NCBI GenBank assembly: GCA_023264315.1
Contig: JALQST010000112.1
Span: 1 to 9,009, forward strand
Direction of reading: 5' to 3'
Length of the DNA: 9,009 bases
Origin: Nodosilinea sp. BSH.14
GTDB taxonomy: Bacteria > Cyanobacteriota > Cyanobacteriia > Phormidesmidales > Phormidesmidaceae
The notes below the pieces were generated by a model. It saw only the letters and a program-made list of their open reading frames with translations. It was not told the DNA's origin and made no database searches. A program made the translations under genes and the position numbers. Below are positions 1-5,800 of this stretch, piece by piece. Within the stretch, counting starts at the first letter, position 1. Each line of letters starts with the position of its first letter.

Positions 1-13
1 CGAAGGGTGAAAA

Positions 14-37
14 GGCTTCGACAGGCTCAGCCTGAGC
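14..37. repeat. REP-like repeat, partial copy at window edge
   Basis: The 17-mer GGCTTCGACAGGCTCAG at 14-30 occurs again, identical, at 8647-8663 in an intergenic palindromic repeat. Here it runs into a small hairpin, GCTCAG-C-CTGAGC (25-37). CGAAGGG at positions 1-7 also matches the outer arm of the distant copy (8714-8720), so the element probably starts left of the window. TTCGACAGGCTCAG-type intergenic repeats are widespread REP-like elements in bacterial genomes; whether this one is mobilised by a RAYT-type transposase cannot be judged here. Confidence 0.65.
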
Positions 38-94
38 GGTATTGTATTCGCCAGCCTAGTCATACTGAGAATTGCTGCTAAAGAAAAGTGGGGG

Positions 95-141
95 TTGCCA
101 GGGGACAGCCTCGTTGAGTAGTATAGTCAACTGGGCTATAC
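95..141 (+). promoter_or_regulatory. Candidate rplI promoter and leader hairpin
   Basis: TTGCCA (95-100) and TAGTAT (119-124) are separated by 18 bases and could be -35 and -10 elements. A 6-bp inverted repeat, GTATAG (121-126) with CTATAC (136-141), follows and ends about 10 bases before the rplI start. If the TAGTAT call is right, transcription would start within or just after this repeat. The match is by eye only and the -10 is imperfect. The purine-rich GAGAAAGA before the start codon is a weak ribosome binding site. Confidence 0.3.
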
Positions 142-151
142 GAGAAAGATC

Positions 152-610
152 ATGGCAAAACGGGTACAGATAGTTCTTACCGAAGACATTCGCAAACTGG
201 GTCAGAATGGCGACCTCGTCGAGGTGGCACCGGGTTACGCACGTAATTATCTCCTGCCGAATGGCAAAGCCGTCCGCACCACCCCCGGCGTGCTGAAGCA
301 GGTGGAGCGTCGTCGTGAGGCCGAGCGTCAGCGCCAGCTCGAAATTAAGCAAGAGGCCGAGGCCACCCAAAAAGCCCTGGCCACCATTGGCTTGTTCACC
401 ATCCAAAAACCCGTCGGCGAAAACGACGCCATCTTCGGTACCGTTACTTCCTCCGATGTGGCCGATGTGATCAAGTCTCTATCTGGGAAAGAAGTGGATC
501 GTCGCGACATCACCGTTCCCGACATCAATAAACTGGGCGAGTACGAAGCTCAGATCAAACTCCATGCCGAAGTGACCGCTACGGTAAACCTGCGGATCAT
601 CGCAGAATAG
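152..610 (+). CDS. rplI: 50S ribosomal protein bL9
   Basis: Large-subunit ribosomal protein bL9, a two-domain protein that binds 23S rRNA at the base of the L1 stalk. The 152-aa length is normal. Residues 17-40 match the family signature exactly: G-x2-G-x4-V-x2-GY-x2-NYL-x3-G-x-A, within GDLVEVAPGYARNYLLP. Residues about 43-78 are rich in Glu, Arg, Lys and Gln and form the long connecting helix. The rest is the C-terminal domain, with GENDAIFGTVTSSDV typical of it. The ATG at 152 begins MAKRVQIVLTEDI, a standard bL9 N-terminus, so the start is secure. The gene has its own terminator and is followed on the same strand by dnaB, an association frequent in cyanobacteria and other bacteria. Confidence 0.97.
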   Translation: MAKRVQIVLTEDIRKLGQNGDLVEVAPGYARNYLLPNGKAVRTTPGVLKQVERRREAERQRQLEIKQEAEATQKALATIGLFTIQKPVGENDAIFGTVTSSDVADVIKSLSGKEVDRRDITVPDINKLGEYEAQIKLHAEVTATVNLRIIAE

Positions 611-632
611 CCTGCTTCGAGCCACGATTTGG

Positions 633-664
633 ATAACCCTGGCCTTGTGCTAGGGTTATTTTTT
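633..664 (+). terminator. Rho-independent terminator of rplI
   Basis: ATAACCCT (633-640) pairs perfectly with AGGGTTAT (652-659) around an 11-base loop. The stem runs directly into six Ts (659-664). It lies 23 bases after the rplI stop, so rplI is probably transcribed separately from dnaB. Confidence 0.9.
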
Positions 665-691
665 CGGATCTTAATATAGTACAATTATACT
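663..691 (+). promoter_or_regulatory. Candidate dnaB promoter with LexA-like palindrome
   Basis: AGTACAATTATACT (678-691) differs at one base from the published cyanobacterial LexA-box consensus AGTAC-WNWT-GTACT (A instead of G at position 10). Its right half contains TATACT (686-691), a plausible -10; TTCGGA (663-668), 17 bases upstream, is at best a weak -35. It lies about 275 bases before the dnaB start. A -10 embedded in an operator-like palindrome is the arrangement expected for repression, but neither function is demonstrated. The rest of the gene-free stretch 692-964 holds the repeats listed separately and no other feature I can support. Confidence 0.35.
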
Positions 692-796
692 AATTTGAAG
701 TGTCGGGATCTGTTTCGCCCTGTATGGCTCTCGCCCAGGAGTGGTTATCGTCGTCTGCGCCTAAACCGTCCATGACCCAGACTTCTAAGATTCCAA

Positions 797-845
797 GGTT
801 GTGGAACTTGACTATTGGTTATGGAACTTGTTGTTGTGGAACTTG
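797..845 (+). repeat. Three TGGAACTTG repeats in the dnaB leader
   Basis: TGGAACTTG is present exactly at 802-810, 822-830 and 837-845, each preceded by a similar GTT(G/A) sequence, so the repeat is about 14 bases. Starts are 20 and 15 bases apart, all in one orientation. Two copies read TGTGGAACT; their complement AGTTCCACA is a degenerate relative of the DnaA box TTTTCCACA found near dnaN. The repeats lie 120-170 bases before the dnaB ATG and could be a protein-binding region or remnants of a small duplication. Confidence 0.55.
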
Positions 846-964
846 GTTTTCTCATGGTGATGATTCTCCCTAGGCCATGGCCCAAACCAACCGCCCCCCC
901 TGAAATTCTACAGCCTGATACACTAAGGCTCTAAACATTGGCCCCCTTCCGCCCCGGACTTGCC

Positions 965-3900
965 ATGGTACAAAACTTGCAGTTTGATGCGGTCAACGAC
1001 CGACTGCCGCCCCAAAATATTGAGGCCGAAGAGGCCATCCTCGGCGGTGTGCTGCTCGACCCGGAGGCCATTGGTCGGGTGATGGAAATCCTCACCCCCG
1101 ACGCGTTTTACATTGGTGCCCACAAGGAAATCTACCGCGCTGCCCTCGATCTCCATGCCAAGGGTCAGCCCACGGATTTGCTCACCGTTACCGTGTGGCT
1201 GAAGGATCACGACAAGCTGGAAAAGGTCGGTGGTCAGGCCCGCATTGCCCAACTGATTGACCGCACCGTGAGCGCCGCCAACATCGACCAGTACGCCACC
1301 CTGGTGATGGACAAGTACACCCGGCGAATGCTGATCCAAACCGGGGGCGAAATTTCCCAACTCGGCTACGACACCACCGTACCCCTAGAAAAGGTGCTGG
1401 ATCAGTCGGAGCAAAAGCTGTTTGGCATTACCCAGGTACGCCCCCAGGCGGGCCTCACGGCAACGTCGGATATTTTGATCGACACCTTTGCCGAAATCGA
1501 GCAGCGTTCCCTCGGCGTGGTGCTGCCCGGTGTGCCCTGCGGCTTCTACGACCTCGATGCCATGACCCAGGGCTTCCAGCGATCTGACCTAATTATTACG
1601 GCGGCGAGGCCATCCATGGGTAAGTGCCTCAGCGCAGAGGCCCAAATTCTGCTGGCCGATGGCAGCCTCAAAACCATGGGCGAAATCTACCAAGCCCAAG
1701 CCGCCGATCTGCTCACCCTAGGCCCCTACTGGCGCTTTCACCTCACCCAACCCAGCGCCTATGTGGATGATGGCCAAAAGCCCGTCTTCCGTGTCACCAC
1801 CCGATCTGGTCGCACCCTAGAAACCACCCTCACCCATCCCTATCTAACGATTCAGGGCTGGCGACCGCTATCGGATCTGGCGGTGGGTCAGAAAATTGCC
1901 GTTCCCCGCATTCTGCCCGTCTTTGGGAGTGAAGAACTGCCGGAACATCAAATCAAACTCCTGGCCTACCTTATCGGTGATGGTTGCCTGACGGGCAATT
2001 CTCCCCAATTCACCAACGAAAACCCAGTGCTTCAAGCTGATTTCACTGCCGCTGCTGTCCTATTTCCAGGGGTGAAGGTACGTCAAGAAGCCTCCCAAGG
2101 CACCCGGACACCGACGTTTTACGCCACCTCGGATTGCAATGGTGTGCAGCAAGCCCGCCAAACCTTTGGGCAACACTTACGAAGTTTGATTCAACTCAGC
2201 GATAAACCAGTGCGTTGGATTGCCCAAGAGCTAGACGTTAGTCCTAGTCTGCTAACTCAATGGCAGCAGGGAACTTGCGCTCCAAATCCGGCCAATCTTG
2301 AGAAACTCTGCCACCTCCTACAGGTTGAACCAGAGGAACTGGCCCCTGGCGGTCTTGCCACGGTTCGCTGGATGAGTCAAAACAACCTCACACTTTGGCT
2401 CCAAGAGGTTGGGCTTTGGGGTAAGTCTGCCCACCACACAACCATTCCGGCATTAGTATTTCAGCTCACTCGACCCTACCTATCGCTATTTCTCAACCGT
2501 CTTTTTGCCACGGATGGCTGGGCCTCAGTACTGGCATCAGGTCAAGTTCAGCTAGGCTTTTCCAGCGTAAGTGAAACCCTGGTACGTCAGGTTCAGCATC
2601 TCTTGCTGCGCTTTGGCATTTTGGCTCAAGTGAAGTCCCGATCCATCAAATACAACGGCGAACGGCGACCTGCTTGGCAACTTGATATCACCGATGCCCC
2701 GTCCATCAAAACCTTTATTCAAGACATTGGCATCTTTGGCAAAGAAGACGCCATCGCACGGGTGAAATCGGCCCTACAAAATCGCCGATATCAAACCAAC
2801 CAAGACCTCATGCCTATAGAGGTTTGGGACCTGTTGCGGGAGGCCAAAGGTGATGAATCGTGGCAATCCCTAGCTCACAGGGCCGGATTGAAAGGCACCA
2901 GCAACATCCATGCTGGCCAACGTGCCCCCACCAGGGAACGCCTCTTTGCTCTGGCCACAGCCCTAGAAAACACCGAATTGCAAAACCTCGCCACCAGTGA
3001 CGTGTATTGGGATGAAATCATTGCCATTGAACCCTTGGGCCTCAAGCAGGTTTATGACCTCACCATCCCAGAAACCCACAACTTTGTGGCCAACGATATT
3101 TGTGTACACAACACCAGCTTCGTGCTGAACATTGCCCGCAACATTGCCGCACTGCAAAAATTGCCCGTGGCTATCTACAGCCTAGAAATGTCGAAGCTGC
3201 AACTGGTCTACCGCTTGCTCTCCAGCGAAGTGGAAATGGAGAGCAGCCGGCTCCGCACCGGGCGCATTGCCCAAAACGAGTGGGAAAGGTTAGGCGTTGC
3301 CATTAACCAATTGTCGCAAATGCCGATTTTTATTGACGACACGCCCAACATTTCCGTCACCGAAATTCGGTCTCGCTGCCGTCGGCTCCAGGCCGAACAG
3401 GGCGGTGCCTTGGGCCTAGTGCTAATCGACTATCTGCAATTGATGGAAGGCGGCGGCGACAATCGGGTGCAGGAACTTTCTAAGATGACCCGATCCCTCA
3501 AGGGTCTGGCCCGTGAGTTAAACGTCCCCATCATTGCCCTATCGCAGCTCAGCCGGGGGGTAGAATCTCGCACCAACAAACGCCCGATGATGAGCGATTT
3601 GCGGGAATGCGTGACCGGAGATACCTTAGTCGTCCTGGCTGATGGTCGTCGAGTCCCGATTCAAGACCTAGTAGGCCACATTCCTGAAGTCATCAGCTTA
3701 GACAGCCATGGCAAGCTTATCCAAGCCCAGGCTGAAGTGGTTTGGGAAGTGGGTACCCGTCCGGTTTATATGCTAACGACCGCCAGCGGACGTAAAATTC
3801 GGGCCACCGCAGAACATCGGCTGTATACCTTCGATGGCTGGCAACGGATTAAAGAATTGAGTGCAGGAAACTATATCGCCGTTGCCCAGGATTTACAGGA

Positions 3901-4216
3901 AACCGCCGATATTTTCTGGAATGAGGTGGTTTCCATTGAGCCATCCGGGGAAGAATCGGTGTATGACTTGACGGTTCCAGGGCCAGCATCTTGGTTAGCC
4001 GACGGCATCGTTTCTCATAATTCTGGAGCCATTGAGCAAGACGCCGACTTGATTATGATGCTCTACCGCGAGGAGTATTACGATCCTGACACGCCAGATC
4101 GCGGCATTGCCGAAGTCATTATTACCAAGCACCGCAATGGCCCCACGGGTACCGTCAAGCTCTTGTTTGAGCCGCAGTTTACCCGGTTCCGCAACCTGGC
4201 CAATCCGGGCATGTAG
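965..4216 (+). CDS. dnaB: Replicative DNA helicase DnaB with two inteins
   Basis: Precursor of the hexameric replicative helicase that unwinds the fork, driven by ATP hydrolysis. The reading frame encodes 1083 aa; excising the two inteins (residues 221-716 and 882-1019) leaves 449 aa, normal for DnaB. The N-terminal domain opens with LPPQNIEAEEAILGG; the RecA-like motor domain has Walker A, ARPSMGK|TSF, interrupted by intein 1, and Walker B, VLIDYLQLM (Asp822). The conserved SDLRE|SGAIEQDADLIM motif is interrupted by intein 2, and the C-terminus EPQFTRFRNL is intact. ATG 965 (MVQNLQF) is preferred over the in-frame TTG at 938 because cyanobacterial DnaB proteins begin this way; an in-frame stop at 932 bounds the choice. 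No good Shine-Dalgarno is visible. Active helicase requires both splicing events, since intein 1 separates the P-loop lysine from its threonine. Confidence 0.97.
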   Translation: MVQNLQFDAVNDRLPPQNIEAEEAILGGVLLDPEAIGRVMEILTPDAFYIGAHKEIYRAALDLHAKGQPTDLLTVTVWLKDHDKLEKVGGQARIAQLIDRTVSAANIDQYATLVMDKYTRRMLIQTGGEISQLGYDTTVPLEKVLDQSEQKLFGITQVRPQAGLTATSDILIDTFAEIEQRSLGVVLPGVPCGFYDLDAMTQGFQRSDLIITAARPSMGKCLSAEAQILLADGSLKTMGEIYQAQAADLLTLGPYWRFHLTQPSAYVDDGQKPVFRVTTRSGRTLETTLTHPYLTIQGWRPLSDLAVGQKIAVPRILPVFGSEELPEHQIKLLAYLIGDGCLTGNSPQFTNENPVLQADFTAAAVLFPGVKVRQEASQGTRTPTFYATSDCNGVQQARQTFGQHLRSLIQLSDKPVRWIAQELDVSPSLLTQWQQGTCAPNPANLEKLCHLLQVEPEELAPGGLATVRWMSQNNLTLWLQEVGLWGKSAHHTTIPALVFQLTRPYLSLFLNRLFATDGWASVLASGQVQLGFSSVSETLVRQVQHLLLRFGILAQVKSRSIKYNGERRPAWQLDITDAPSIKTFIQDIGIFGKEDAIARVKSALQNRRYQTNQDLMPIEVWDLLREAKGDESWQSLAHRAGLKGTSNIHAGQRAPTRERLFALATALENTELQNLATSDVYWDEIIAIEPLGLKQVYDLTIPETHNFVANDICVHNTSFVLNIARNIAALQKLPVAIYSLEMSKLQLVYRLLSSEVEMESSRLRTGRIAQNEWERLGVAINQLSQMPIFIDDTPNISVTEIRSRCRRLQAEQGGALGLVLIDYLQLMEGGGDNRVQELSKMTRSLKGLARELNVPIIALSQLSRGVESRTNKRPMMSDLRECVTGDTLVVLADGRRVPIQDLVGHIPEVISLDSHGKLIQAQAEVVWEVGTRPVYMLTTASGRKIRATAEHRLYTFDGWQRIKELSAGNYIAVAQDLQETADIFWNEVVSIEPSGEESVYDLTVPGPASWLADGIVSHNSGAIEQDADLIMMLYREEYYDPDTPDRGIAEVIITKHRNGPTGTVKLLFEPQFTRFRNLANPGM
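1625..3112 (+). other. DnaB intein 1: P-loop intein with LAGLIDADG endonuclease
   Basis: In-frame protein-splicing element of 496 aa, inserted between Lys and Thr of the Walker A motif (GK|T). Splicing residues are present: Cys1 in CLSAEAQILLADG (block A), TxxH at 68-71 (block B), a block F His at 485 in THNFVAND, and the terminal His495-Asn496 followed by Thr as +1. Two dodecapeptide motifs, LAYLIGDG (113-120, Asp119) and LFATDGW (293-299, Asp297), mark a LAGLIDADG homing endonuclease with both acidic residues retained, so it may be active. Residues 193-240 look like a helix-turn-helix (WIAQELDVSPSLLTQWQQG). Residues 403-450 contain a second possible DNA-binding segment. The P-loop site is a known DnaB intein site, also used in mycobacteria. 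By eye the endonuclease part uses more A/T-ending codons than the exteins, consistent with separate transfer. Confidence 0.95.
3608..4021 (+). other. DnaB intein 2: 138-aa mini-intein
   Basis: Minimal protein-splicing element after SDLRE and before SGAIEQDAD, the same neighbourhood as the well-known Synechocystis DnaB intein. Block A is CVTGDTLVVLADG with Cys1. Block B contains TAEH (Thr67, His70). Block G is SHN (His137, Asn138), with Ser as +1. No LAGLIDADG motif exists: about 15 residues join the two halves of the splicing domain, so the endonuclease has been lost or was never present. The block F position that is His in intein 1 (11 residues before the end) is Ala127 here, within PGPASWLADG. 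The C-terminal part (EPSGEESVYDLTVP) resembles the matching part of intein 1 (EPLGLKQVYDLTIP), indicating shared ancestry. Confidence 0.95.
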
Positions 4217-4288
4217 GGCGCCGGCATTCGCTCACTTAATCAACCACTGCCTACAATAGCGATAGTCCTCTCATTTCATGAAGCCGTC

Positions 4289-4756
4289 ATGCCGTTTTCC
4301 ACAACTACCGCCACGGTTTCCACACTCTATGACGCCGACTTTTCCCTGTGGATTCAGCACACCGTTGAAGCCCTGAAGCAGCAGGATTTTGATCGGGTGG
4401 ATTGGGATAACTTAATTGAAGAAGTGGAGAGCATGGGCCGCAGCGAAAAACGGGAACTAAAAAGCCGCTTGCTGGTCATCCTTGAACATCTGCTGAAGCT
4501 GATGTTTTGGGAGAGCGAAAAGCCTCAAAATGCTAGGGGTTGGTGCAATACGGTGATCGAACAACGTAATCAAGTGGATCTGATTTTGGAAGATAGCCCC
4601 AGTCTCAAGCCCTGGTTAGCGGAGAGTTTCGCTACATCCTACGCCAAGGCCAGACAGCAAACCCTCCAGAAGTATGGACTGACCGAGGATTGGTTCCCAA
4701 CCCAGCCGCCCTTCTCCCTGGAGGATGTGCTTAACGCCGATTGGTTGCCGGAGTAA
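4289..4756 (+). CDS. DUF29 family protein
   Basis: A 155-aa soluble protein of the DUF29 family, which is abundant and often multicopy in cyanobacteria and has no established biochemical role. Family hallmarks seen are YDADFSLWIQHTVEAL (residues 14-29), DWDNLIEEVESMGRSEKREL (38-57) and the hydrophobic LLVILEHLLKLMFW helix, followed by a charged helical C-terminal half. Length is normal for the family. The ATG at 4289 is the only reasonable start; no Shine-Dalgarno is evident. It lies 72 bases after dnaB with no terminator between them, so read-through from dnaB is possible. Its 3' end faces the short-chain dehydrogenase gene with 14 bases between the stop codons. No signal peptide or membrane segment is seen. 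Confidence 0.88.
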   Translation: MPFSTTTATVSTLYDADFSLWIQHTVEALKQQDFDRVDWDNLIEEVESMGRSEKRELKSRLLVILEHLLKLMFWESEKPQNARGWCNTVIEQRNQVDLILEDSPSLKPWLAESFATSYAKARQQTLQKYGLTEDWFPTQPPFSLEDVLNADWLPE

Positions 4757-4770
4757 GTGCAAGGCAGACC

Positions 4771-5559
4771 TTAATTCGATGAACCCTTGGGCTGCTGAAA
4801 GCCTTTCATCAGGGTGGCAAGGGCTTTGTCGGATTGCAGGCGGGTAGCGAAGACTAGCAAGTTATTCACCAGTCCATGAACGGCGGTGCGTTCGCCCTTT
4901 TCCATAGCTCGATAGCCAAAGGCGGCGACTTCGGCGGAGGTGGGCAGTTTGCCGCTGAAGAATTCCAGTTGTCCCATCCCGGCCACGTCCTGAAATTCGG
5001 ATTCCGTGGGGCCGGGGCAAAGGGTGGTTGCGGTCACGCCTGTGCCTTCCAGTTCGCTGGCGATGGCTTCGGTGAAGGATTGCACAAAGGCTTTAGAGGC
5101 GTAATAACAAGCCATATATGGCCCTGGCAGAAAAGCAGCAGTGGAAGCCACGTTTAAAATACGGCCTTGGCCTTGGGCGATCATTCCGGGTAACCACAGG
5201 TGAGTCAGGTGGGTGAGCGCCACGATGTTGAGTTGGAGCATGGCGTTTTGCTGTGCCCAATCGGTGTCAGTGAAGGGTTCTAGGAGGCCAAATCCGGCAT
5301 TATTCACCAGGGCGTAGAGGGGTTGGTCGAGGGTTTGTGTCCAGTCAAACAGCGATTGGCAGGCTTGGGCATCGGTCAAATCTGCCGCATAGGGCCACAC
5401 AGTCACACCATGGGTTTGTCCAATCTCTTGCTTAAGTGCCATCAAACGATCTTCTCTGCGGGCAACCGCAACCACATCATGCCCCTTGGCGGCGCAAACC
5501 TTGGCCATTTCATAGCCAATGCCGCTAGAGGCACCCGTAATTAGAACAAGCCTTGCCAT
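4771..5559 (-). CDS. Short-chain dehydrogenase/reductase (classical SDR)
   Basis: NAD(P)-dependent oxidoreductase of 262 aa with a complete classical SDR core. The cofactor glycine motif TGASSGIG is at 8-15, and RRED near 34-37, after the second strand, suggests NADP(H) preference. Asp60 contacts the adenine, NNAG is at 86-89, and the catalytic set is Asn111, Ser139, Tyr152 and Lys156 (YYASK). The CPGPTESEF segment (181-189) is typical of the family. The substrate cannot be inferred. Overall it resembles the general 'SDR family oxidoreductase' group with a C-terminal segment near 225-250 that may be membrane-associated. The ATG at 5559 places the glycine motif at the usual distance from the N-terminus. 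It lies downstream of dnaN on the same strand, separated by a terminator and the 9-mer array, so it likely has its own promoter. Confidence 0.93.
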   Translation of the reverse strand: MARLVLITGASSGIGYEMAKVCAAKGHDVVAVARREDRLMALKQEIGQTHGVTVWPYAADLTDAQACQSLFDWTQTLDQPLYALVNNAGFGLLEPFTDTDWAQQNAMLQLNIVALTHLTHLWLPGMIAQGQGRILNVASTAAFLPGPYMACYYASKAFVQSFTEAIASELEGTGVTATTLCPGPTESEFQDVAGMGQLEFFSGKLPTSAEVAAFGYRAMEKGERTAVHGLVNNLLVFATRLQSDKALATLMKGFQQPKGSSN

Positions 5560-5629
5560 AGGAATAAAAAACCGAGGTCAGAACGTTTTTATCCTAACGA
5601 AGGTCAAACGGTCAGCAGCGCGGGAGACG

Positions 5630-5658
5630 AAAAAACCCTGCCACAGGGACAGGGTTTT
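5630..5658 (-). terminator. Rho-independent terminator of dnaN
   Basis: Read on the minus strand, AAAACCCTG and CAGGGTTTT form a perfect 9-bp stem (plus positions 5650-5658 and 5632-5640) with a 9-base loop, ending in a run of six Ts (5630-5635). It lies about 140 bases after the dnaN stop, which puts the whole repeat array inside the dnaN 3' untranslated region. The first repeat (5655-5663) shares four bases with the stem. Confidence 0.85.
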
Positions 5659-5799
5659 CAACAAAATTCTAGAGTTTTCAACAGCATGGGTTTGTTTTCC
5701 ACAGGGGGATAACTTTTCCCCAGAACCCTACATTTTCAACGGTTTGACCTATTTTCCACAGGGGGCTGCACTTTTCAACAGGATCAGGTGTTTTCCACA
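5655..5799 (+). repeat. Phased array of eight DnaA-box-like 9-mers
   Basis: Eight 9-mers start at 5655, 5675, 5695, 5714, 5733, 5752, 5772 and 5791, all in the same orientation, with steps of 20, 20, 19, 19, 19, 20 and 19. In order they are TTTTCAACA, TTTTCAACA, TTTTCCACA, TTTTCCCCA, TTTTCAACG, TTTTCCACA, TTTTCAACA and TTTTCCACA. Spacers of 10-11 bases are not conserved, except for GGGGG after two of the TTTTCCACA copies. A ninth, weaker copy (ATTTGCACA, 5811-5819) continues the step of 20 into the last codons of dnaN. TTTTCCACA is the DnaA box used in cyanobacterial origins; TTTTCAACA changes a strongly conserved box position. The array could bind DnaA cooperatively as an origin arm or titration site, or bind another protein. 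Confidence 0.9.
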
Positions 5800-5800
5800 G

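Noticed and set aside
877..903. Eight-codon leader peptide (MAQTNRPP) before dnaB
   Set aside because: It has no ribosome binding site and no attenuator-like hairpins; an open frame this short is expected by chance.
938..964. TTG start for dnaB giving nine extra residues
   Set aside because: MAPFRPGLA is not part of known DnaB N-termini, and ATG 965 gives the expected MVQNLQF start.
1625..4021. Reading the interrupted helicase motifs as gene disruption
   Set aside because: Both insertions are in frame and have complete intein splicing motifs.
4252..4257. TACAAT as a -10 element for the DUF29 gene
   Set aside because: No -35 partner at a sensible distance; too weak to list.
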